Below, in pieces: positions 1-8,818 of a DNA stretch of 64,000 nt; the first letter of the stretch is position 1; every line of letters starts with the position of its first letter. The notes beneath the pieces were generated by a model that was given only the letters and a program-made list of their open reading frames with translations, did not search any database and was not told the origin of the DNA. Both the position numbers and the translations under genes were made by a program. Origin of the DNA: Neoakkermansia glycaniphila (lineage in GTDB: Bacteria; Verrucomicrobiota; Verrucomicrobiia; Verrucomicrobiales; Akkermansiaceae). Location of the stretch: assembly GCF_001683795.1 (NCBI RefSeq), contig NZ_LIGX01000022.1, forward strand, positions 1 to 64,000, given 5' to 3'.

Positions 1-1
1 A

Positions 2-205
2 GCTCTGGAACCGCTTCCGCCCCCCCCGCCGCCGCCCGCTCCTACTCCCCAGAACAAACCGAAGCCCAACACGGCTCCGCCCCCCTCATCAGCCGCCGAG
101 CCGCCGAGCGATGCTCCCTCCACACAACTCGATCCCGAAATTTTCTACAAAGATCCGCTCATTCAAAAAGCGTTGGACGAATTCCACGCCCGAATCATCT
201 CCTGA
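2..205 (+). CDS. dnaX: C-terminal end of probable DNA polymerase III gamma/tau subunit (partial)
   Basis: The window opens inside a reading frame that ends in TGA at 203-205. It encodes a proline-rich linker followed by a short conserved-looking tail with the residues DPEIFYKDPLIQKALDEF. The low-complexity Pro/Ala linker and the immediate downstream ybaB gene match the very common dnaX-ybaB gene order, in which DnaX is the clamp-loader subunit of DNA polymerase III. The AAA+ core of the protein would lie left of the window and cannot be seen. The identification rests on synteny and tail style only, so another protein with a Pro-rich C-terminus is possible. Confidence 0.5.
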   Translation, partial: ALEPLPPPPPPPAPTPQNKPKPNTAPPPSSAAEPPSDAPSTQLDPEIFYKDPLIQKALDEFHARIIS

Positions 206-228
206 ACTTACAAAACCGACCATACGAC

Positions 229-543
229 ATGAATCTGCAAAAACTGATGAAACAGGCCCAGCAAATGCAAGCCGGGCTGGCCGCAGCACAAAACAAGCTT
301 GCCGAACAAACGCTCACCATCAATGCCGCAGGCGGCAAAATCAAAGTAACCGCCACTGGCGCCGGCCTGATCACCGATCTGCAAATCGACCCTTCCATTC
401 TGGATCCCGATGATGCGGAATTCGTACAGACTCTCATTTTCAAAGCCATTCAGGACGCCATCGAACAAGCCAAAGCCATGGCGGAATCCGAAATGAAAAA
501 ACTGACAGGCGGAATGGGCCTCCCAACCGGCCTCGGACTCTGA
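229..543 (+). CDS. ybaB: YbaB/EbfC family nucleoid-associated protein
   Basis: A 104-residue protein with the full YbaB/EbfC pattern: an N-terminal helix starting MNLQKLMKQAQQMQ, a central beta region with the family GGKIKVTATGAG stretch, and a C-terminal amphipathic helix rich in Ala, Met and Lys. YbaB proteins are small dimers that bind DNA without strong sequence preference and are usually encoded just after dnaX, as here (24 bases after the preceding stop). The length is normal for the family. The ATG at 229 is the natural start because the family's conserved N-terminus begins there. Confidence 0.93.
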   Translation: MNLQKLMKQAQQMQAGLAAAQNKLAEQTLTINAAGGKIKVTATGAGLITDLQIDPSILDPDDAEFVQTLIFKAIQDAIEQAKAMAESEMKKLTGGMGLPTGLGL

Positions 544-610
544 CACTCCATCCCGGAAAGATCCGGCGGCAAAGCCGCAGAACGAATTCTCCGGAGAATT
601 CCGCAGGCTC

Positions 611-1642
611 ATGAAGCATTGGAAGAGCATACTTTCCGCACTGAAACCCAGATCATCCAGCCAAAAGGCAGGCATGTTCCTCACCTGTGTTTCATTGGCG
701 ATCTGGCTGATCTTCATCATGGCCATGTGGAGCGGGTCGGATCGCATCGCCGCCCTGCTCCTGCTGCCGGTCTGGCTCGTGACCATCACAGCCGTTGCCC
801 CGGCCCTCCTCGCATGGCTCTGGGCAAGGGAATGGCTCGCCTTCGGCACCGTCATCCTGTGGACATTGACCGCCATCATGGTCAGCGACGTTTTTCAGGG
901 CATCGGCCGCATCGGACTCGACCAGGATCCGGCACGCATTGCCAATGAGCGCCTCACATGGAAAATCATTTCAATTGATTGCCGCAACGGCTCCTCTGTC
1001 CCTGCGGAAATTCTCCAACCTATCCATCCCGACGTCATCTTCCTCCAAAATCTGCAGCACATTGATCAGGCGCAGACTCTGGCTGTCGATCTCTTCGGAG
1101 CCAACCCGTCAATACGCACCAACGGCAACAATGCCATCATCGTACGGCACGGCCAGCTCGCTCAGGCTTGGCCTATTATCGGCAACGGCAGTTTTATCGT
1201 CGACTGGTCTCCCGACCGCACCGTCGTTCCCGTACGACTCGTCAACGTCAACCTCACGCCCGGCCCCGAAAACAGAAACCTCTTCTCCGCGGACTGCTGG
1301 AAAGCCCATGCCGAAACACGAGCCACGCACCGCAAAGAAATCGACTCCCTTCTTGAAGCGCTCAAAAACATGGGCCGCCGTGCCGGAGAAATCCCCGTCA
1401 TCTGCGCCGGAGCCTTCTACTCACCGCCCCAATCTCCCGTCTTTGACCCGTTCCTCCATGTCATGACCGATGCCTACGGCTCATCCGGCGTGGGCTACGG
1501 AGCAACCTGCCCTTCCGACTTCCCCATTCTGCGACTGCACCGCATCGGATACACATCCCCGCTGCGCTCTGTTCATTCCTCGACACTCTACATCCCCGGA
1601 CTTGCGGCTTACGCCGTCATGGCGGACATCAAACCCCTGTAG
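611..1642 (+). CDS. Membrane-anchored EEP-fold protein with substituted catalytic residues
   Basis: A 343-residue protein with three predicted N-terminal membrane segments (about residues 20-42, 46-72 and 75-95) and a C-terminal domain resembling the endonuclease/exonuclease/phosphatase (EEP) fold. The family landmarks are recognisable but altered. The strand that normally ends in Asn reads IISID. The metal-binding Glu after LQ is Asn (IFLQNL). The GD-x-N motif appears as GAFY. The final SDH position reads AAY in LAAYAVMADI. Membrane EEP proteins of this layout are common in Verrucomicrobiota, but their reactions need those residues, so this copy is probably not a nuclease or phosphatase. Its end overlaps the convergent SNF2 gene by 14 bases. 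The EEP assignment is by pattern and is moderately sure; the loss of catalytic residues is read directly from the sequence. Confidence 0.6.
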   Translation: MKHWKSILSALKPRSSSQKAGMFLTCVSLAIWLIFIMAMWSGSDRIAALLLLPVWLVTITAVAPALLAWLWAREWLAFGTVILWTLTAIMVSDVFQGIGRIGLDQDPARIANERLTWKIISIDCRNGSSVPAEILQPIHPDVIFLQNLQHIDQAQTLAVDLFGANPSIRTNGNNAIIVRHGQLAQAWPIIGNGSFIVDWSPDRTVVPVRLVNVNLTPGPENRNLFSADCWKAHAETRATHRKEIDSLLEALKNMGRRAGEIPVICAGAFYSPPQSPVFDPFLHVMTDAYGSSGVGYGATCPSDFPILRLHRIGYTSPLRSVHSSTLYIPGLAAYAVMADIKPL

Positions 1643-4295
1643 CGGGTCCAGCCTTCACCAGATCCAGCAATTCATCCGGAGACATCGCCAGCAGCAGCTT
1701 CTCCAGCCCGCCGGACAGCAGAGCATCCGCCATCGCCCGCTTCCCCTCCAGCATCCGGTGGATATTCTCCTCAATCGTCCCCCGGCACACGAACGGATGC
1801 ACCCACACGGGCTTCACCTGCCCGATACGGTAAGCCCTGTCGCTTGCCTGATTCTCCACCGCCGGATTCCACCACCGGTCAAAATGCACCACATGGCTTG
1901 CACGCGTCAAATTCAACCCTGTACCCGCCGCCTTGAGAGACAAAATGAAAAACGGCGGACCGCCGGGCGATTGAAACCTGTCCACCAGCTCCTTCCTCAT
2001 CTCCAGCGGAGTGCCGCCATGCAACGCCAGCCCCGGCCTGCCGAACACGGACTCCAGCAAATCGTGCAAAGGCTCGATCATACTCCTGTACTGCGTGAAT
2101 ACCAACATACAATCTCCCGCCTCCGCCACCTCCCGCGCCAAATAGCGGAGGCGCACCATCTTCCCCGATTCTTCAGGAGCCATATACCCTGTCCCCAAAT
2201 ACTGGGCAGGGTGGTTGCAAATCTGCTTCAACCTTGAAAGATACGGTAGCACCAACGCCAACCTCACGGCAGGATCCGGTTCCTGAATCACCGCCTGAAG
2301 CTCCTCCACCTGCCTCTTGTACAGCCGCACCTGCTCCGGAGTCAACAGGCAGAAACACGGAGTCTCCGTCTTCGTCGGCAATTCGGGCGCAATCCCTTCA
2401 TCACTCTTCAGGCGGCGCAACATAAACGGGCGAACCAGCCTTCGCACACTCTCGTACCGGGCTCCCGATTCCCGCAACATCGCAGCAAACTCCTTCGAAC
2501 TCCCCAGCAGACCCGGAGTCAGAAAATCGAACAAGCTCCACAATTCCTGCATGGAATTCTCCACGGGCGTACCCGTCAGCGCCACCCGGCGCACGGCATT
2601 CAACCTCCGCACCGCCTGGGATCGCCGCGAATCCGCATTCTTCACCGCCTGCGCCTCGTCGAGCACCACCGCAGGCAGCTCCACCCGCCCCAGCTCCTCC
2701 AGCCGCGCCACCATACCGTACGTCGTCAGAGCCACATGCCCGCGCTGCAACAGCCAGCCGGGATTCTCACGCAAAAGCACACAATCCTTCTCATCCAGAT
2801 AATCAGGATGCAAAACCGCCACATCCAGCTCCGGAGCAAAACGGCGCAACTCATCCTGCCAATTGCCCAGCAAAGACGCCGGAGCCACAATCAGAGACGC
2901 CGCCCCATCCAGCACCCCCCGCAGGCGCAGAGACTCCAGCCAGGCAATCACCTGCAACGTCTTGCCCAACCCCATATCATCGGCCAGGCATGCGCCGAAC
3001 CCCACCTCCGTCACCCCGGACAGGAACCTCACTCCATCCTTCTGATACTCACGCAGCACCGCATCAAGCCCAAGGGGTAACGACTCCGCATCGCGACCGC
3101 TCCGGCCAAGTGCCTCCAAAGCCTGCTCCAGCACATCGCCCGCTTCCAGCCTCACCTCCTCATCCGGCTCCGGCAACCACGGAAGAGCCTTGCTCCTCCC
3201 TCCCAGCAGCAGCCGCAACCCAGCTAGCAAAGGCACACCTGAAACAGACGCCATGCGGGAAGCATTCCTCCACTGCTCCAGAATCTGCGCAACCTTCTCC
3301 CGATCCACCCGCACCCACTCGCCGCGAAACCGCACCAGCCCTTCATCACCGGACAACAGCTCCTCCAACTCCTCCTCCGAAAGATGCCGCCCCCCCAGCA
3401 CCGCCGCCGCAGAAAACGTCAGCAGCGAATGAATATTCAAAGACGGCGCCCGACCATCCACAGCCTCACCCTCCACTCTCACCTCAACCTCCACCTTCGG
3501 AGGCAGAGACTTCCACAAATTCACCATCCGCACATCAACACCCGCCTGCTCCAGCAAAGGCACCGACTGTAAAAAATCATAAGCCTGCCGCGCCGTCCAC
3601 ACCTGCGGGCGATACACCGACTGCGAATCCACCAGCTCACGCAAAAACGGCGACACCTCCGCCACCTCCCTCAATGGACGAAGCAGCGCCAGCAAAGCCT
3701 CACGATCCTCTTCATACAGCTTCAGAGCCATCCCCAGAGGCACATGCTTCGCCTGATGGTCCTTCGAAACCTGATGCACCAGAGTCGCCAGAAAGGCAAA
3801 CGGACGGCTTCCGTCCGCATCGTGGCCGTTCTCCGCCAAATGGAAACACAACCGCCCCACCTGCTCCCACCCCTCTCCCAGCCCGGCAAGCCACGCCTCG
3901 GCAGCCACACCCGCCAGCCTCGCCCGTTGCGCCAAAGCCGGCCCCATATCCTCAAACCACCTCTGCAAACTTCCGGCAGACACATACCCGTGTCCACGGC
4001 AGGGAGGCATCTCTGCCAACCACCGCGCCGCTTCCGCTGCATCCGGAGCCGCAAGCGTGAAATCCCCCCCTCCCCGCACCCGCAACGACCGCACCAGCAC
4101 CAGCCGCGCCTTCTCCTTCAACCAATGCAGAACGGAAGCCGCATCGGACGGCACATCGAACCTCACCAAATCCAGCAACCCGAACCCGGCTCCGCGCTCG
4201 AAAGCCCGCGCCATCCGTGGAGCCGCCCCCGCCGGGGCGACGGAAGGCACCCCACCTTCAAGCACAGACAGGAAAACGGACTCCACCACAGCCAT
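1629..4295 (-). CDS. SNF2-family DEAD/DEAH-box helicase
   Basis: A large SWI2/SNF2 ATPase of about 888 residues. The N-terminal half is the poorly conserved bacterial SNF2-associated region. The motor follows: Walker A in DDMGLGKTLQ, Walker B as VVLDEAQAVKN, the GTPVEN motif, then helicase C motifs including VFTQYR and DRWWNPAVENQASDRAYRIGQ. Such proteins translocate on double-stranded DNA and remodel DNA-protein complexes; the specific role of this one is unknown. The start is uncertain. The ATG at 4295 has AGGAGG almost touching it. A GTG at 4289 would place that AGGAGG at a normal 7-base distance, and a TTG at 4316 would overlap the upstream glycosyltransferase gene. It is the second gene of a minus-strand pair with that glycosyltransferase. 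Confidence 0.88.
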   Translation of the reverse strand: MAVVESVFLSVLEGGVPSVAPAGAAPRMARAFERGAGFGLLDLVRFDVPSDAASVLHWLKEKARLVLVRSLRVRGGGDFTLAAPDAAEAARWLAEMPPCRGHGYVSAGSLQRWFEDMGPALAQRARLAGVAAEAWLAGLGEGWEQVGRLCFHLAENGHDADGSRPFAFLATLVHQVSKDHQAKHVPLGMALKLYEEDREALLALLRPLREVAEVSPFLRELVDSQSVYRPQVWTARQAYDFLQSVPLLEQAGVDVRMVNLWKSLPPKVEVEVRVEGEAVDGRAPSLNIHSLLTFSAAAVLGGRHLSEEELEELLSGDEGLVRFRGEWVRVDREKVAQILEQWRNASRMASVSGVPLLAGLRLLLGGRSKALPWLPEPDEEVRLEAGDVLEQALEALGRSGRDAESLPLGLDAVLREYQKDGVRFLSGVTEVGFGACLADDMGLGKTLQVIAWLESLRLRGVLDGAASLIVAPASLLGNWQDELRRFAPELDVAVLHPDYLDEKDCVLLRENPGWLLQRGHVALTTYGMVARLEELGRVELPAVVLDEAQAVKNADSRRSQAVRRLNAVRRVALTGTPVENSMQELWSLFDFLTPGLLGSSKEFAAMLRESGARYESVRRLVRPFMLRRLKSDEGIAPELPTKTETPCFCLLTPEQVRLYKRQVEELQAVIQEPDPAVRLALVLPYLSRLKQICNHPAQYLGTGYMAPEESGKMVRLRYLAREVAEAGDCMLVFTQYRSMIEPLHDLLESVFGRPGLALHGGTPLEMRKELVDRFQSPGGPPFFILSLKAAGTGLNLTRASHVVHFDRWWNPAVENQASDRAYRIGQVKPVWVHPFVCRGTIEENIHRMLEGKRAMADALLSGGLEKLLLAMSPDELLDLVKAGPATGV

Positions 4296-4300
4296 CCCTC

Positions 4301-5290
4301 CTACCCCCTTCCGCAAATCCTGCGCAGCAACCGGACGGCATCACACCACATGATACGGAACACCGCCGTCTTCGGCGTCTTGCGGAACAAAACCCAGAAA
4401 GCCCTCCTCACAGCCCTGTTGATCCTTGCACTCTCGGGATGATTCTTCCCCTTCAGCACATGCTTCACCAGATAAATCTGGTGAAAATTCTGCGCGAACA
4501 ACGCCGTACACCACATCCGCCGCTCCTTGCCGGGCATACCTTCCGGCAGCTCATCCAGCACCCGCAGAAGCGCAAAAACAGCGCACTCGTAATAATGGGC
4601 GGGGGCCTCGCCGCGCACGAAACGGAGAGTTGCGGAAGAATGGCGGCGACGATAATGGTACAGACTCCTTGAAAGCACCGACACCTTCCTGCAATACAGC
4701 AGATAAAGCTGAATGAACAAATGATCCTCGCTGAACGGAATATCCTCCGCATAAGCCAGTCCCGTCTCCCGAACGATCGACGTCTTCAGCATCTTGTCCC
4801 ATGAATAGCGCGACATCGACTCGATCATCGAAGCATTCACAGGCTGCACCCCCTCATCCGTCTTCCCGTGCCGCAACGGGGGCCGCTCCAGAACCGCACC
4901 GGAATCCTCATCATGCTCCCACAGGCCGCACACCACCATATCCACCTCATCGCGAAGCATCGCACCATACAGCGTCTCAATCATCGCAGGATCGATCCAA
5001 TCATCAGAATCCACCATGCAAAGAAACGGCGCCCTTGCCATCGAAATCGCCAGATTGCGGGCCTGCGACACCCCCCCGTTCTCCTTGTGAACCACGCGGA
5101 ACCGCAAATCCCGCGCCGCGTACTCATCCAGAATCGCACCGGAACCGTCCTGCGACCCGTCATCGATGCAAATCGCCTCCCAATCCTCCATCGTCTGGGC
5201 CAGCAGAGAATCCAGGCACTCTACAAGATACTGCTCCACATTGTAAACGGGAACAACAACACTGACGGCTGGACACTCGGACGCACTCAT
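4301..5290 (-). CDS. Family 2 glycosyltransferase
   Basis: A 329-residue GT-A fold glycosyltransferase. The N-terminal domain has the GT2 signature VSVVVPVYNVEQYL, the nucleotide-binding IDDGSQDGS and the metal-binding DSDDW motif (about residue 95). The C-terminal part is the variable acceptor region and contains no membrane segment. Enzymes of this group add a sugar to polysaccharide or glycan acceptors; the substrate cannot be told. The ATG at 5290 is chosen because the conserved domain begins about ten residues later and a promoter-like TTGACG-17-TACGAT sits just upstream. The open frame continues far upstream antisense to transketolase, but that part is a shadow. Confidence 0.9.
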   Translation of the reverse strand: MSASECPAVSVVVPVYNVEQYLVECLDSLLAQTMEDWEAICIDDGSQDGSGAILDEYAARDLRFRVVHKENGGVSQARNLAISMARAPFLCMVDSDDWIDPAMIETLYGAMLRDEVDMVVCGLWEHDEDSGAVLERPPLRHGKTDEGVQPVNASMIESMSRYSWDKMLKTSIVRETGLAYAEDIPFSEDHLFIQLYLLYCRKVSVLSRSLYHYRRRHSSATLRFVRGEAPAHYYECAVFALLRVLDELPEGMPGKERRMWCTALFAQNFHQIYLVKHVLKGKNHPESARINRAVRRAFWVLFRKTPKTAVFRIMWCDAVRLLRRICGRG

Positions 5291-5302
5291 ACGCTCTCCC
5301 CC

Positions 5303-5331
5303 ATCGTAGCCAACAACCCTTGATCCGTCAA
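5303..5331 (-). promoter_or_regulatory. Sigma-70-like promoter for the glycosyltransferase gene
   Basis: On the minus strand, TTGACG (5326-5331) and TACGAT (5303-5308) are 17 bases apart and end 12 bases before the ATG. The predicted transcript would have a 5' end only about 5 bases long. Confidence 0.6.
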
Positions 5332-5413
5332 GGCCGGACGCAAATCCCTTTTCGCGCCAGCCCGGCACTTTAGGCTTCCCTCCAGCCATCCGGCATGGTA
5401 GAATCGCGCCCGC

Positions 5414-7402
5414 ATGAACTTCGACCTCCTTCAGAAGGCCGCCAATCAGGCACGCGGACTCGCCATCGACGCCATTCACGATCGCGCATCCGGCCACCTG
5501 GGGCTGCCCCTCGGCTGTGCAGAAATCGGCGCCGTCCTCTACGGCGACCTCCTCAACGTCAACCCTTCCGAGCCCCGCTGGCTCAACCGCGACCGCTTCA
5601 TCCTTTCCGGAGGCCACGGGTCCATGTTCCTGTATTCCTGGCTCCATCTGGCCGGCTACGGCCTCACTCTGGATGATGTCAAAGCCTTCCGCACCAAGGG
5701 AGCCATCACCCCCGGCCACCCGGAATACAACTGCGCACCAGGCGTCGAATGCACCACCGGCCCGCTCGGCCAGGGCATCGCCAACGCCGTCGGCTTCGCC
5801 ATCTCGGCCAAACACGCCGCCGCACGCTTCAACACGGCGGAACACACCATCTTCAACCAAAGCATCTTCTGCCTCGCCGGCGACGGATGCATCCAGGAAG
5901 GCATCGCCCGTGAAGCCGCCGCCATCGCAGGCGTCCTCAAGCTCGACAACCTCGTCCTCATCTACGACTCCAACGACATCACGCTCGACGCACCGCTGCA
6001 CAAATCGCAAACGGAAGATGTCGCCGCCGTCTTCACCGCACTCGGATGGGACACCGTCACCATCGACGGGCACGACATGGCCGCCGTAGCCGACACCATC
6101 CGCTGCGCCCGACTCGAAACCAACGGCCGCCCGAAACTCATCATCGCCAAAACCACCATCGGCAAAGGCGTACCGGAAGTCGAAGGCACCACCAAAGGCC
6201 ACGGCGAAGGCGGAGCCCAATTCTGGGAACAGGCCCACGCTGCATGGGGCATCCCCGCAGGCGAACGCTACTACGTCTCCGAAGACGTCCGCTCCTACTT
6301 CTCCGGCGTTAAAGCCAAACGCGAAGCCGCCTACACCGAATGGAGCGAAACCTACCAGGCATGGTGCGCAGCCAACCCGGACCTCGCCGCGGAACTCGCC
6401 TCCGGCATCGTTGCATGCGAACAGGGAGTCTGCCCCAAAGAATCCGGCAAAGCCATCCCCTTCTTCTCGCCCGACTTCGCCGATGCCACCCGCTCGGCAG
6501 GCTCCATCGCCATCAATGCACTGGCCAAGGCTGAACCCTACCTCCTGACCACCAGCGCCGACCTGTACAGCTCCAACAAAAACTACATCAGCGGCGGCGG
6601 CGACTACAGCGCAGAAACCCCCGCCTGCCGCAACTTCTGGTTCGGCATCCGCGAACACGCCATGGCCGCCATCTGCAACGGCATCGCCTATGACCGCATC
6701 TTCCGCGTCAGCGCCGGCACCTTCTGCGTCTTCGTGGACTACATGCGCGCCGCCATCCGCGTCGCAGCCCTCTCCGAACTCCCCGTCACCTACATCCTGA
6801 CGCACGACTCCGTCGCCGTCGGCGAAGACGGACCCACCCACCAGCCCATCGAAACCTATTCCGGCCTCCGCATCATCCCGAACCTCGACGTCATCCGCCC
6901 TGCCGACCCCGAAGAAACGGCCGGCGCCTGGATCGCCGCCATGGAACGCAACGACGGACCGACCGCTCTCATCCTCACTCGCCAGAAAGTGGACACCCTC
7001 AACTCCATCCCGGCAGAAACACGCCGCGAAGGAGTCCTGAAAGGCGCCTACATCGCCCGCAAGGAAAAAGGGGCACTCACCACCATCATCATGGCCACGG
7101 GATCGGAACTCTCCCTTGCCCTGCAGGCAGCCGAACAGCTCGGCGACGGCGTACGCGTCGTCTCCATGCCCAGCTTCTTCCGCTTCGACAAACAAAGCGC
7201 CGAATACCGGGAAAGCATCCTCCCCGCCTCCTGCAAAAAACGCATCTCCATCGAAGCGGGCATCACCGCCCTCTGGTGGAAATACCTCGGCAGCGAAGGC
7301 AAAGCCATCGGCATCGACCAATTCGGCTTCTCCGCCCCCGGCGACCTCGTGCTGAAAGAACTCGGCATGACCGTCGAAAGCATCCTTGAGGCAGCCAAAT
7401 AA
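5414..7402 (+). CDS. tkt: Transketolase
   Basis: A 662-residue full-length transketolase, the thiamine-diphosphate enzyme that moves two-carbon units between sugar phosphates in the pentose phosphate pathway. It has the N-terminal His-containing SGHLGLP region, GHGSMFLYS, and the ThDP-binding motif beginning [10 protein letters not shown] and closing with IYDSND. The central pyrimidine domain contains [14 protein letters not shown], and the C-terminal domain ends in the conserved FG-FSAPGD segment. The length is normal. A TAGAAT -10-like hexamer at 5399-5404 lies 9 bases before the ATG, but no good -35 was found. A clear terminator follows the stop codon. The gene is divergent from the glycosyltransferase. 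Confidence 0.97.
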   Translation: MNFDLLQKAANQARGLAIDAIHDRASGHLGLPLGCAEIGAVLYGDLLNVNPSEPRWLNRDRFILSGGHGSMFLYSWLHLAGYGLTLDDVKAFRTKGAITPGHPEYNCAPGVECTTGPLGQGIANAVGFAISAKHAAARFNTAEHTIFNQSIFCLAGDGCIQEGIAREAAAIAGVLKLDNLVLIYDSNDITLDAPLHKSQTEDVAAVFTALGWDTVTIDGHDMAAVADTIRCARLETNGRPKLIIAKTTIGKGVPEVEGTTKGHGEGGAQFWEQAHAAWGIPAGERYYVSEDVRSYFSGVKAKREAAYTEWSETYQAWCAANPDLAAELASGIVACEQGVCPKESGKAIPFFSPDFADATRSAGSIAINALAKAEPYLLTTSADLYSSNKNYISGGGDYSAETPACRNFWFGIREHAMAAICNGIAYDRIFRVSAGTFCVFVDYMRAAIRVAALSELPVTYILTHDSVAVGEDGPTHQPIETYSGLRIIPNLDVIRPADPEETAGAWIAAMERNDGPTALILTRQKVDTLNSIPAETRREGVLKGAYIARKEKGALTTIIMATGSELSLALQAAEQLGDGVRVVSMPSFFRFDKQSAEYRESILPASCKKRISIEAGITALWWKYLGSEGKAIGIDQFGFSAPGDLVLKELGMTVESILEAAK

Positions 7403-7429
7403 CAAGGCAGCCCCGCCTCACCCCGTCCT

Positions 7430-7462
7430 CTGCCCCATGTCGCCGCATGGGGCAGATTTTTT
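7430..7462 (+). terminator. Rho-independent terminator after transketolase
   Basis: A perfect 10-bp GC-rich stem (7430-7439 with 7446-7455), a 6-base loop, and a run of six T at 7457-7462. It separates tkt from ftsA. Confidence 0.9.
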
Positions 7463-7594
7463 CCTCCCGACTTCCGCACAGGCACAGCACCCTCACCCGC
7501 CCCATCTTCCCGCATGACGCGCTAGAAGCACGCCAACAGCGGAAAAAGATGATAAAAACGAGTCAAACATCCAGTAGTTTACCCAGCACACACC

Positions 7595-8806
7595 ATGGCC
7601 CGCACTAAAATCCACGTAGGACTTGAAATCGGAACCAGCAAAACTTGCGTGGTCGTCGGGGAAGTTCGCCCGGATGCCACCGCAACCATCATCGGCATGG
7701 GCGAAGTACCCAGCGCAGGAGTACGCAAAGGCGAAATCGTCGACCAATCCATGGCTCGGCAATGCGTATGCGACGCCTGGCAAATGGCACAGGACCACGC
7801 GGATGTAGACATCATCTCCGTCTTCGTCGCCGTCACCGGCCAGCACATCTCCTGCATCAACAGCTCCGGCACCTACCGCCTGCCCGACGACCGCGAAGTC
7901 ATCGAACAGGAACACCTCGACCTCGTCGACGAAAAAGCCTCGGAAATCCAGCTTGGCCCGGACCAGTACACCCTCCACCGCGAATGGGGGGAATACTCCA
8001 TCGACGGCCAGGACCCCGTCGCCAACCCCGTCGGCCTCTGCGGCCGCACCATCGACGTCAACTGCCACCTCATCCACGGCATCAAAACGCGCATCACCAA
8101 CACCCTCCGCTGCGTCCGCCAGGTCCCCCTCGAAGTCGAATCCTTCGTCTTCGCGCCCCTCGCCGCAGCACAGGTCATCCTCACGCGCCAGCACAAGGAA
8201 GCCGGGGCCCTCGTCATCGACATCGGCGGCGGCACCACCGACTACGTCTTCTACCAGGGCGGCCAGCTCATCGCCTCCGGCTGCATCGCCATCGGCGGCA
8301 ACACCATCAACGCCGACATCGAAAAACTCACCGAACAGCGCATCTCCAAACGCGTGGCCGACATCCTCAAACGCACCGAAGGCAACGCCTTCGGCGACGT
8401 CAAAGACAAAAGCCTCGCCCGCTTCACCGGAGACCTCGGCATGCACGACGTCGCCATCGAACGCGGCATGCTCAACCGCATCATCCGGGACCGCCTCGCC
8501 GAAGCCCTCATCCTCATCAAAAAACGCCTGCCGGCGGACATCTGGAAACCCAACTCCGGCATCAGCGTCTTCTTCTCCGGCGGCACCAGCCTCATGCGCG
8601 GCCTCGACAACCTCGCCGACTACATCTTCGGCGTACCCGTCCACCAACCAGCCCCGCCCCGAGACACCAAAACCCCGGCCTACCTCGAAGACCCGCGCTA
8701 CTGCACCCCCATCGGCCTCATCCGCTACGCCCAGCGCCTGGATGAAGACTACTCCCCGCGCGCAGGCCTCCTCGGCCGCCTCTCCTCCCTCTTCCGCCGC
8801 AAATAA
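7595..8806 (+). CDS. ftsA: Cell division protein FtsA
   Basis: A 403-residue actin-fold protein. It carries the phosphate-1 region GLEIGTSKTCVVVGEV at the N-terminus, the 1C-domain insertion region, and the phosphate-2 motif DIGGGTTDYVFYQGG (about residues 208-222), as well as the adenosine motif around FSGGTSLMRGLDNL. FtsA tethers FtsZ filaments to the membrane and recruits the divisome. The C-terminus ends in a Gly/Arg-containing hydrophobic stretch (LLGRLSSLFRRK) that would serve as the amphipathic membrane-targeting helix. It lies 12 bases upstream of ftsZ, the classical order, and both are surely co-transcribed. No ftsQ-like gene is adjacent. Confidence 0.95.
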   Translation: MARTKIHVGLEIGTSKTCVVVGEVRPDATATIIGMGEVPSAGVRKGEIVDQSMARQCVCDAWQMAQDHADVDIISVFVAVTGQHISCINSSGTYRLPDDREVIEQEHLDLVDEKASEIQLGPDQYTLHREWGEYSIDGQDPVANPVGLCGRTIDVNCHLIHGIKTRITNTLRCVRQVPLEVESFVFAPLAAAQVILTRQHKEAGALVIDIGGGTTDYVFYQGGQLIASGCIAIGGNTINADIEKLTEQRISKRVADILKRTEGNAFGDVKDKSLARFTGDLGMHDVAIERGMLNRIIRDRLAEALILIKKRLPADIWKPNSGISVFFSGGTSLMRGLDNLADYIFGVPVHQPAPPRDTKTPAYLEDPRYCTPIGLIRYAQRLDEDYSPRAGLLGRLSSLFRRK

Positions 8807-8818
8807 CCTCTCATCACC

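Noticed and set aside
2990..4060. Plus-strand Pro/Thr-rich open frame of 356 codons
   Set aside because: Antisense shadow of the SNF2 helicase gene.
5291..7405. Minus-strand open frame continuing upstream of the glycosyltransferase, antisense to transketolase
   Set aside because: Shadow of the tkt codons; Gly/Ala/Asp-rich low-complexity translation, and the real gene starts at 5290 with its own promoter.
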